NCBI GenBank assembly: GCA_934615635.1
Contig: CAKTTT010000052.1
Span: 1 to 12,880, forward strand
Direction of reading: 5' to 3'
From: an uncultured Eubacteriales bacterium
GTDB taxonomy: Bacteria > Bacillota > Clostridia > Oscillospirales > Acutalibacteraceae
DNA: 12,880 bases
A model generated the notes under the pieces. It made no database searches. It was not told the DNA's origin and worked only from the letters and a program-made list of their open reading frames with translations. Positions within the stretch are counted from its first letter, which is position 1. Every line of letters starts with the position of its first letter. Positions 6,925 through 12,880 of this stretch are shown here, in pieces. A program made the position numbers and the translations under genes.

Positions 6925-8529
6925 ATGGAGGAAAACAGCATCCTCCCTTACGTCGAACCGATCTTTCGCTTTTGTTGTAAAAGGCTGGGCAATCGCTATG
7001 ACGCGGAGGATCTGTCCGGCGAAATCATTTGTCATATTCTGGAAGGAATGGAAAAATATGAGGTGAAGTCTTTGGATGCCTGGGTTTGGCGGATCGCGCA
7101 TAACCGCTACGCCAGATTTATCGATGCGCGGAATAAAACCCGGATGATTCTGGCGGAAGAGGCGTCCTTCGAGATTGCTGACAGCGCCGGCGGCTATCGG
7201 GATGAAAAGGCCGCCGAGGACAAATTCGAGCCGGTGTTCCGGTATCTTCACACCATTTCCCGCGAATATAGGGATATTTTCATCGACTATTATATCGGGG
7301 AAATGTCCATCCGCGAACTGTCAAGAACATATTCGCTGCCGGAAACCACCGTCAAGTGGCGCCTGAATGTGGGACGCCAAAAAATCAGGGAACGGATAGG
7401 AGAGGACAGAATGGATAGAGTGTATAAACGAATCAACTGGAATACCACTTGCTGCAACGGCTCCATGGATTCCGACCGGTATCTGCATACGCAGATATCG
7501 CGCGCCATCTGCCAGGCGGCGTATGAAAAGCCGCTGACGGTGGAAGAGATCAGTATCCGCACAGGGATTCCTGCCATGTATATCGAGGATGAGCTTCCCC
7601 GTCTTGTCTATGGGGACGCTGTCTGCAAAACCGGGAACAAATACGCCACAAACTTTATTATTTTCCGATTACAAGATAGGAAGAATACCGAGGGGGTGTC
7701 CGAGGCGCTGGTCAAAGAAATCGCCAATAAATGCGAAGCTCTGCTGCGCGACGGGGCTGCCGCTGTCGAAACGCTGGATTTCTATGGGCACGACTTTGGG
7801 ATGGAGAGGCTGGGTTACCTTTTACTTCCCTTTATATTAAGACGGAAAATCGGGACGCTCAAAAGCAAACGGCTGAAATTGGAAAACGGGCCGTTCCCGC
7901 CGCGCCAGGACGGCGGATACGGTTGGTTCATCGTGGAAGAAACGATGGACGAGAGGGAGAACAGCGCCGCAACCAACGCGGGGTGTAACGTCGCGGGTGA
8001 CGACGACGGAAGCGGGAACGCCCTTCCGTCGCACATCTACTACTATTGGATTGCCCGATACTTTGACCAGGGCATTTATCATCATGGAGGAATACGCTGG
8101 TTATATGCCAACGGCATCCCGCAGGGGAGTAGGGACGGCTGCATTGAAAAAGGGGTTTTATCCGATGAAGATGCCGCCAGACTCATTCAAAAAAATCTGT
8201 TGGTGAAGTCGGGCGAGGCTTATAAGCTGAATTTCGCCTGCTTTACCCAAGAGCAGTTTACGGCGTTCCGGTCTTTGTTCGACATAGAAGATGCGCGGCT
8301 GGACGATTTGCTGGCGGACTGGATCGTGGCCGTCCGGAAAAGCTTCGGCCGGTTTGTTCCCGCCCGCCTGGCGGAGCAGATCAACCAATGGGTTTCCGGA
8401 TATCTGTTTCAAATCGTGGGATATGTGGTGGAGGAGCTTATTGGCCGGGGCGTGCTGAGGAAACCAGCCGCCGACAAGCCGCTGACGGATGGCGTGTTTT
8501 ATGTGGAAGGCCGCTATATCGACCCGTAA
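6925..8529 (+). CDS. Sigma-70 family (ECF-like) RNA polymerase sigma factor with long unassigned C-terminal extension
   Basis: 534 residues, against roughly 160-200 for an ordinary ECF factor. Region 2 spans about residues 1-73, with YDAEDLSGEIICHIL and LDAWVWRIAHNRYARFID. Region 4 spans about 107-160, with YRDIFIDYYIGEMSIRELS and the helix-turn-helix LPETTVKWRLNVGRQKIRERI. The following 370 or so residues are not a sigma region. Residues about 185-248 (PLTVEEISIRTGIP...KTGNKY) read like a winged helix, and two later stretches (about 415-440 and 500-530) also resemble wing-type ends. No membrane segment, zinc motif or TPR repeat is visible. The gene has its own sigma-A type promoter and terminator and no adjacent anti-sigma gene, so the extension may itself sense a signal or inhibit the sigma part. 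The sigma assignment is solid; targets and signal are unknown. Base composition seems less GC-rich than the flanking genes. Confidence 0.85.
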   Translation: MEENSILPYVEPIFRFCCKRLGNRYDAEDLSGEIICHILEGMEKYEVKSLDAWVWRIAHNRYARFIDARNKTRMILAEEASFEIADSAGGYRDEKAAEDKFEPVFRYLHTISREYRDIFIDYYIGEMSIRELSRTYSLPETTVKWRLNVGRQKIRERIGEDRMDRVYKRINWNTTCCNGSMDSDRYLHTQISRAICQAAYEKPLTVEEISIRTGIPAMYIEDELPRLVYGDAVCKTGNKYATNFIIFRLQDRKNTEGVSEALVKEIANKCEALLRDGAAAVETLDFYGHDFGMERLGYLLLPFILRRKIGTLKSKRLKLENGPFPPRQDGGYGWFIVEETMDERENSAATNAGCNVAGDDDGSGNALPSHIYYYWIARYFDQGIYHHGGIRWLYANGIPQGSRDGCIEKGVLSDEDAARLIQKNLLVKSGEAYKLNFACFTQEQFTAFRSLFDIEDARLDDLLADWIVAVRKSFGRFVPARLAEQINQWVSGYLFQIVGYVVEELIGRGVLRKPAADKPLTDGVFYVEGRYIDP

Positions 8530-8534
8530 AGGAG

Positions 8535-8572
8535 AGCACCGCCGCCGGCTTTAGCCGGCGGCGGTGCTTTTT
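8535..8572 (+). terminator. Intrinsic terminator of the sigma factor gene
   Basis: A perfect inverted repeat of 16 bases (8535-8550 with 8553-8568) is followed by a T run (8568-8572). It lies five bases after the stop. It separates the sigma gene from the convergent leftward gene; on the minus strand it lacks a good T tract. Confidence 0.9.
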
Positions 8573-8704
8573 CTGGCGGGAAGGTTACAAAGAAGGTGAT
8601 GAGATCGCTCCGCCTGCGGGGAAGGTTTCATCAACCAGACCGACGGTATAGGATCGGAAGGGACCTGTCCCGGGACTTTCTCTCGCTGTAAGGCCGGAAC
8701 CATC

Positions 8705-9451
8705 TTACGGTTCCAATTTGTATGGATCCCAAGCCGGGAAGATCGGTGGCTCCTCCTGTTCCCGGGTTTCCAGCTCCTCCTCCATAGCCCGGATCATCAG
8801 CCGGTACATGGGCGCCAGCGTTTCCATGGATTGCCGCAGGATATCCGGCAGCGTGGGATCGGCATAAAAGGCGGGGTCCGGCTCCATCCGGCTGAAATCC
8901 CACCACTTGCGGTTGTAAAGACTGTCGATATCCGCGGGAAGGCCCGCCTTTTTCGGCCGGGCATAGCGATCGCCGGATAGGGCGAAGCCCGCCTTTTCGG
9001 CTTTGCGCAGCGCCCGGCGGAAGGGCTCCGGATTCTCCTCCAGGTGCCGGCGCAGGATCTGCATCAGCCGGGGAGACTCGTGATAAACGCCCATGCCGAA
9101 ATTGGCGCCCCGGGGGGAGAAGTCCGCGAAGAAAGCGGGCAGGGCGTCCCAAGCCTTTTTGTCCCGCATCAGCACGATCCACATATTTTCACGGTAAAGG
9201 GATTTATCCCGGGTGTACCGGTTATCCCGCCGGATCCGGCTGACGCAGCCGTTTTGCATGGGATTGGCGATAATCTGCGGATCGATTTTCAGGGCCGCGG
9301 GCGCCAAGTCTTCCACCAGGCGGCGGAGCGGCTCCACGATCTGCGTTTTGAGCTGGGCCTTGTGCTCTTCGTAAAATTCACGGCTGTCGTGAAAACGATT
9401 TTCCGCCAGCAGCCATATGGCTTCCGGCCGGATGCCTACAAAACCGTCCAT
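8705..9451 (-). CDS. DUF2461 family protein
   Basis: 248 residues, read leftward. ATG at 9451 is chosen because AAGGAGGA (complement of 9458-9465) lies six bases before it; the open frame continues to 9607 but those codons have no family-like sequence. The N-terminal part (AIWLLAENRFHDSREFYEEHK) and the central RIRRDNRYTRDKSLYRENMWI, an Arg-Arg-Asp...Asp-Lys pattern, are the hallmarks of DUF2461. A basic helical middle and NRKWWDFSRMEPDPAFY follow. The biochemical function of this family is not established to my knowledge. The gene stands alone, convergent with the sigma factor gene and divergent from cobU, with its own promoter and a long leader. Confidence 0.82.
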   Translation of the reverse strand: MDGFVGIRPEAIWLLAENRFHDSREFYEEHKAQLKTQIVEPLRRLVEDLAPAALKIDPQIIANPMQNGCVSRIRRDNRYTRDKSLYRENMWIVLMRDKKAWDALPAFFADFSPRGANFGMGVYHESPRLMQILRRHLEENPEPFRRALRKAEKAGFALSGDRYARPKKAGLPADIDSLYNRKWWDFSRMEPDPAFYADPTLPDILRQSMETLAPMYRLMIRAMEEELETREQEEPPIFPAWDPYKLEP

Positions 9452-9515
9452 TTCGGCTCCTCCTTCTGTCAACAGCGGAATAGGGGGCAGGATATATAAG
9501 CGTCGGCTGACGGCC

Positions 9516-9561
9516 GTGCTTATGTGAGCGGCTTGTCGGAATATGCGCTCACCGGAAGCAC
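9516..9561 (-). other. Two-part hairpin in the DUF2461 leader, possible regulatory RNA
   Basis: The outer stem pairs 9516-9521 with 9556-9561 (GTGCTT/AAGCAC) and the inner stem pairs 9524-9530 with 9546-9552 (GTGAGCG/CGCTCAC), with a 2x3 internal loop and a 15-base terminal loop. It lies about 65 bases before the DUF2461 start codon. I do not recognise a known riboswitch class. Confidence 0.35.
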
Positions 9562-9649
9562 AATCGATGCGGTGGGGCCGCGGAAGGCCGAACCGGCCGA
9601 CGGGCAACCTTTTGGAATGGCCCCCGGCCGGTGGCCGGAGACAACTCCC

Positions 9650-9678
9650 ACTATACCACAGATTCCGACGAAAAACAA
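9650..9678 (-). promoter_or_regulatory. Sigma-A type promoter for the DUF2461 gene
   Basis: On the minus strand, TTGTTT (complement of 9673-9678) and TATAGT (complement of 9650-9655) are 17 bases apart. Transcription would start near 9643, giving a leader of about 190 bases before ATG 9451. Confidence 0.6.
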
Positions 9679-9721
9679 CCGGAGTGGGGTGTTAACAGTT
9701 TTGTCATTTCTGGAAAAATGA

Positions 9722-9750
9722 TGGACAAGCCCAGGGGGAAAGGCTATAAT
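9722..9750 (+). promoter_or_regulatory. Sigma-A type promoter for cobU
   Basis: TGGACA (9722-9727, five of six consensus bases) and a perfect TATAAT (9745-9750) are 17 bases apart. The start point would be near 9757, leaving about 40 bases before ATG 9796, too short for a cobalamin riboswitch. The moxR genes downstream could share this transcript. Confidence 0.75.
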
Positions 9751-9795
9751 ATTGCATAGGATCAACCCCCTATTTTGGGCAAAGGATGTGTAGGC

Positions 9796-10344
9796 ATGGC
9801 CCCTGTCATCTTGGTCACCGGCGGTGTGCGCAGCGGCAAGAGCCGCTATGCGGAGGGACGGCTGAAGGACAGCGCGAGGGTGGTGTATATCGCCACGGCG
9901 CGCTGCCTGGACAGCGAGATGGAGCGGCGGATACAGCTTCATCAGCAGGGGCGGCCGGCCCATTGGGTTACGGCGGAGGCCACGCGGGACTTGGATCAAG
10001 TGTTGGAAAGGTACCCGGAGGGGGATGTTTTTTTCGACTGTGTGGGCAACATGGTCACCAACCTCATGCTGGATGCGGAACCGGACTACGACGGCTTGTC
10101 CATGGCGAGGATTGAGGAAATAGAGGCGGAGATTTTTCGTGAGTTCGATAAACTGACGGGCGCGCTGCGCCGGCAGAACCGCCGGGCGGTGCTGGTGACC
10201 AACGAGGTGGGCATGAGCCTGGTTTCCCCCTACCGCATGGGCCGGGTGTTCGCCGATATTCTGGGAAGAGTGAATCAGCGGCTGGCCGCCGAGGCGGACG
10301 AGGCGATTCTCCTGGCCTGTGGAATCCCCATGCGGCTGAAATAA
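9796..10344 (+). CDS. cobU: Adenosylcobinamide kinase / adenosylcobinamide-phosphate guanylyltransferase
   Basis: A 182-residue cytoplasmic enzyme that phosphorylates adenosylcobinamide and then attaches GMP, giving adenosylcobinamide-GDP for the late steps of vitamin B12 assembly or salvage. The P-loop is TGGVRSGKS (residues 8-16). DSEMERRIQLHQQGRPAHW contains His49, the residue expected to carry GMP. DCVGNMVTNL (81-90), VTNEVGMSLVSP (134-145) and the end GIPMRLK complete the family pattern. ATG 9796 lies ten bases after AAAGGA (9780-9785); the earlier TTG at 9775 has no such site. No other cobalamin gene is in the window, so it appears detached from a full cob cluster. A gap of 35 bases separates it from moxR, so the two may be co-transcribed without any evident functional link. 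Confidence 0.93.
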   Translation: MAPVILVTGGVRSGKSRYAEGRLKDSARVVYIATARCLDSEMERRIQLHQQGRPAHWVTAEATRDLDQVLERYPEGDVFFDCVGNMVTNLMLDAEPDYDGLSMARIEEIEAEIFREFDKLTGALRRQNRRAVLVTNEVGMSLVSPYRMGRVFADILGRVNQRLAAEADEAILLACGIPMRLK

Positions 10345-10379
10345 GATAATCGGGGCTGTCCCCGCGGGAGGAATGGATA

Positions 10380-11321
10380 ATGATAGACGCGCAGCAGACC
10401 CTAAGCGGTATCCGGAACAATATCCGGAAGGTGATCATCGGCAAGGACAACGTCATCGATCTCATGCTGATATCCATGGTTTGCTCGGGGCATGTGCTCA
10501 TCGAGGATATGCCCGGCTTGGGCAAGACGACGCTGGCGGCGGCGCTGGCCTCCTCTCTGGGCTGCAGCTTCCGGCGTATTCAGTTCACCCCCGACGTGCT
10601 TCCGTCGGATATCACCGGTTTCACCATGTTCAACCTGAAAACCGGGGAGCAGGAGCTGCACCAGGGCAGCATTATGAACCAGATCGTACTGGCGGACGAA
10701 ATCAACCGGACCAGCCCCAAAACCCAATCCGCCCTGCTGGAGGTGATGCAGGAAAACCAGGTGACCATCGATGGACACACCTATCCCGCGCCCTCCCCCT
10801 TTATGGTGCTGGCCACGCAGAATCCGGTGGAGACGGCGGGGACCTATCCCCTGCCGGAGGCCCAGCTTGACCGCTTTTTCATGCGCATCTCCATGGGATA
10901 TCCCTCCCATGAGGAGGAGATGCGGATTCTGCAGAATCATCGTACCCGTCACAGCGCGCTGAAGTTGCAGCCGGTGGCCTCCGCGGCGGATGTGCTGGAG
11001 CTGCAGAGGATGGTGGACGATATCCTCTGTGCCGGCCCCATTATGGAATATATCACCTCTATTGTGGAATCCACCCGTTCCCTGGGGGAGGTGCTGATGG
11101 GGGTCAGCCCCCGGGGAAGCATTGCCCTGATGCAGGCCTCCCGGGGTTGCGCACTGCTGTACGGGCGCACCTATGTCCTGCCGGACGACGTGCAGCGGAT
11201 GGCCTTCCCCGTGCTTTGCCACCGGTTGATCCTGCGCAGTCACGCGGCGGTGCGGCGGCAGACGCCGGAGGGCATCATCGACGCCATCCTGCGGACCATC
11301 CCGGTGCCGGCGATACGATGA
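10380..11321 (+). CDS. MoxR family AAA+ ATPase
   Basis: 313 residues, starting at ATG 10380 eight bases after GGAGG (10367-10371). The AAA+ core shows Walker A in DMPGLGKTT (43-51), the MoxR block QFTPDVLPSDITG (68-80), Walker B IVLADEINR (102-110), sensor 1 in ATQNPVE with Asn148, and YPLPEAQLDRF. The C-terminal lid includes VLMGVSPRGS and later YVLPDDVQ. MoxR proteins are thought to act as chaperone-like ATPases that help mature or activate partner proteins, often ones with VWA domains. The stop codon overlaps the start of the DUF58 gene (ATGA at 11318-11321), so the two are translationally coupled. Confidence 0.95.
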   Translation: MIDAQQTLSGIRNNIRKVIIGKDNVIDLMLISMVCSGHVLIEDMPGLGKTTLAAALASSLGCSFRRIQFTPDVLPSDITGFTMFNLKTGEQELHQGSIMNQIVLADEINRTSPKTQSALLEVMQENQVTIDGHTYPAPSPFMVLATQNPVETAGTYPLPEAQLDRFFMRISMGYPSHEEEMRILQNHRTRHSALKLQPVASAADVLELQRMVDDILCAGPIMEYITSIVESTRSLGEVLMGVSPRGSIALMQASRGCALLYGRTYVLPDDVQRMAFPVLCHRLILRSHAAVRRQTPEGIIDAILRTIPVPAIR

Positions 11322-12517
11322 CAAGGCGGGGCGTATCCTTTCTCGTTTCCTTTGCGCTGTTGCTGCTTGCGGGATTGGCAACCGGCTACCGCGAAATATT
11401 TTTGGCAGTTTTCAGTTTCGGGCTGCTGCTGCTGACGGCGTTGCTGTCCTCTCTGCTGGGGGCGGTTTTGCTGCGCTGCCGGCAAACTTTGGCGTCCACG
11501 GCGGTGGTACGGGAGGAGGCGGCGGCACTGCAACTGGATTTTTCCGGCGTGGCGGTGCTGCCGGTGCTGGCGGCGATTTCCGCCCGCCTGCCGGAGAGGG
11601 AGCCGCCGCGGAAAGGGGATCGCCGCCTGCTGCTGGCGCGCTGCGCCATCCGGCCGGGAATCCGGGGGAAACAGGTGCGGCTGGATATCGACTGCCCCCA
11701 CAGGGGCGTGTGGCAGTTGGGGCTGGATAAGCTGCGGATACAAGATATATTCGGCTTTTTTTCCTTGCCCCTGTTTTTTTGCCGGGAGCTGGGCAGGGAA
11801 CGCCTGAAGCTCACGGTTTATCCCGCGGTGGTGGAGCTGGCCGGTGAGCCGGCGCCGCCGGTGATCAGCAACGAATACAACGAATCCTCTTTTATCACAG
11901 CGGATCACGGGGAAAGCTTTGCCGGGACCCGCCAGTACCGGGACGGAGATTCCCTCAAGCGGATCCATTGGATCCAGTCCATCCGCACCAGGGAGCTGTA
12001 CACCCGGCAGTATGAGGTGGCGACGGAACAGCTAACCCTGCTGCTGCTGGATACCGGATTGCCCTCCGGGGCCAATCCCGCCGGCTGCGCCGACATGATG
12101 ACCGAATGCGCCGCCTCGCTGGGGTATTATTATGTGATCCACGGCCAGCCGGTGCAGTTGCTTTGTCCCAGAGCGGAAATGGAAAGCATCGTTCGGTATC
12201 CGGAGGAGTTTCCCGCCATGCACACCCTGCTGGCGGAGCTGGATTACGGCGCCGCTCCCGGCTTTTTCGAGCTGGATGCCCCCGCGGAGCGGACCATGTC
12301 CTCCATCCGTTCTCTTCATGTGATGACCTACCGCCTCTCTCATGAGCTGCTGGAGGCGCTGCGGCCGCTGACGGCGAAGAGAATCCCCGTGACCTGCATT
12401 GTGCCGCCGGACGGGGCGCTGCAGGAGCTCCGGCAGCACGCCCTGGATATCGACGTGCGGCTGGTACCCATTTTCGGGCCGGAGGATATCGCGGCCAGAC
12501 TGGGGGATTGCCTATGA
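11318..12517 (+). CDS. DUF58 domain-containing membrane-associated protein
   Basis: 399 residues. ATG 11318 overlaps the moxR stop in ATGA. Two hydrophobic stretches at about residues 7-22 and 27-52 likely form an N-terminal membrane hairpin. The middle has HRGVWQLGLDKLRIQDIFGFF (about 128-148), the usual lead-in. The DUF58 signature GTRQYRDGDSLKRIHWIQS spans about 203-221 and is followed by YEVATEQLTLLLLDTG, which resembles the start of a VWA-like fold. DUF58 proteins are the standard partners of MoxR ATPases; their precise role is unsettled, with links to envelope functions. The end overlaps the next gene by ATGA, so the three genes form a tight operon. Confidence 0.92.
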   Translation: MTRRGVSFLVSFALLLLAGLATGYREIFLAVFSFGLLLLTALLSSLLGAVLLRCRQTLASTAVVREEAAALQLDFSGVAVLPVLAAISARLPEREPPRKGDRRLLLARCAIRPGIRGKQVRLDIDCPHRGVWQLGLDKLRIQDIFGFFSLPLFFCRELGRERLKLTVYPAVVELAGEPAPPVISNEYNESSFITADHGESFAGTRQYRDGDSLKRIHWIQSIRTRELYTRQYEVATEQLTLLLLDTGLPSGANPAGCADMMTECAASLGYYYVIHGQPVQLLCPRAEMESIVRYPEEFPAMHTLLAELDYGAAPGFFELDAPAERTMSSIRSLHVMTYRLSHELLEALRPLTAKRIPVTCIVPPDGALQELRQHALDIDVRLVPIFGPEDIAARLGDCL

Positions 12518-12880
12518 ACGCCGGAAACCGGCGCGGGAGGACGACGTTAGGGCCTGCCGGGAGCTTCAAAGAGACGCTGCGGGATACCGGTATGGATGCC
12601 GTCTGCTGCATCCTGATGTCCATCGGCCTCCTGCTCTCCTTTGATGAGCTGTTCCGCTTCCATGCCGCCCTTCCCGCCATGATTGTTCACGTGATCCTGT
12701 TTACCGCGGCGTTTGTCCTGCTGACGAGGCGGGCGTGGCTGCTCCTTGCGGCGGCGGGCGGCGCGGTGCTGCTTTTTCTGCTGTTCGGCCTTCTGTCGGG
12801 CGGCGCCCTCTTTAACTGGGCGGCGGGTTTTTTGGAATGGTGGCGGATGATGTTCCCCTCCCGCTCTCCCTATAACACGG
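12514..12880 (+). CDS. Membrane protein, N-terminal part; probable transglutaminase-like partner of MoxR/DUF58 (runs off window)
   Basis: ATG 12514 overlaps the DUF58 stop (ATGA 12514-12517) and the frame is open to the right edge, giving 122 residues. After a basic, polar N-terminus of about 30 residues come hydrophobic segments beginning at CCILMSIGLLLSF, IVHVILFTAAFVLL and WLLLAAAGG...LLFGLL. No catalytic motif is reached. In many bacteria the third gene of a moxR-DUF58 operon encodes a multi-pass protein with an extracellular transglutaminase-like domain, so that is the expected identity. The call rests on position and topology only. Confidence 0.65.
   Translation, partial: MNAGNRRGRTTLGPAGSFKETLRDTGMDAVCCILMSIGLLLSFDELFRFHAALPAMIVHVILFTAAFVLLTRRAWLLLAAAGGAVLLFLLFGLLSGGALFNWAAGFLEWWRMMFPSRSPYNT

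Larger units (their letters stand above)
9452..9795. other. Intergenic region with back-to-back promoters and a structured leader
   Basis: This 344-base gap between the divergent DUF2461 and cobU genes holds two promoters (given separately) and, on the minus strand, an untranslated leader of about 190 bases. The leader has inverted repeats at 9624-9638 (6-bp stem, loop GGT), 9586-9598 (5-bp stem) and 9516-9561 (6 bp plus 7 bp around a small internal loop). I see no convincing protein-coding frame. Confidence 0.6.

Noticed and set aside
8696..8714. GGAACC/GGTTCC hairpin over the DUF2461 stop codon as its terminator
   Set aside because: Only a 6-bp stem with a 7-base loop and no T run on the minus strand; not enough to call.
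9524..9721. 65-codon open frame on the plus strand in the intergenic region
   Set aside because: GTG start without a ribosome site, no recognisable features, and it covers the minus-strand promoter.
9452..9795. Cobalamin riboswitch controlling cobU
   Set aside because: The best plus-strand promoter leaves only about 40 bases of leader, and I found no B12-box-like sequence in the correct orientation.
9520..9999. 159-codon open frame on the minus strand overlapping the cobU start and the intergenic region
   Set aside because: It runs through both promoters and the cobU P-loop region and shows no domain; likely chance.
10401..11381. 326-codon open frame on the minus strand opposite moxR
   Set aside because: The MoxR motifs on the plus strand are unambiguous; the opposite frame is a shadow caused by GC-rich third positions.
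1..12880. CRISPR array, tRNA/rRNA genes, insertion sequences or attachment sites
   Set aside because: No regularly spaced direct repeats, no tRNA-like or rRNA sequence, and no transposase or integrase seen on either strand.

Overview
The window looks like a chromosomal segment of a GC-rich, Gram-positive Clostridia (Bacillota) genome. Evidence: strong AGGAGG-type ribosome sites, a SipW-type signal peptidase with TasA/camelysin-like secreted proteins, a CotJC-like manganese catalase typical of spore formers, and Gram-positive style intrinsic terminators. Family assignments rest on motifs read by eye; no database search was possible.

Region 1 (2-5891) is one rightward operon for a cell-surface protein system. 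It begins inside a large VWA-domain protein that ends in a CnaB-like isopeptide domain. Then come a secreted protein with a SipW-type signal (gene A), a SipW-type signal peptidase I (TTG start), three more SipW-signal TasA-like proteins (B, C, D), and a protein with an ordinary Sec signal, a Pro-rich stalk, a PETGD motif and a C-terminal membrane segment. A perfect 11-bp terminator hairpin closes the unit. The likely scheme: SipW processes A-D, these assemble as extracellular fibre or matrix subunits, the VWA/CnaB protein is an adhesive or tip component, and the PETGD protein anchors the assembly.

Region 2 (5892-8572) has two separately terminated genes: a manganese catalase with all five metal ligands, and, behind a good sigma-A promoter, a sigma-70/ECF-like factor. 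The sigma factor carries an unusual C-terminal extension of about 370 residues that I cannot assign.

Region 3 (8573-9795) has a leftward DUF2461-family gene with a leader of about 190 nt that can form several hairpins. Its promoter lies back-to-back with that of the next gene.

Region 4 (9796-12880) runs rightward: cobU (adenosylcobinamide kinase/guanylyltransferase), then a MoxR AAA+ ATPase, a DUF58 protein and the start of a membrane protein. The last three are coupled by ATGA overlaps and match the widespread MoxR-DUF58-transglutaminase arrangement. The last gene runs off the window.
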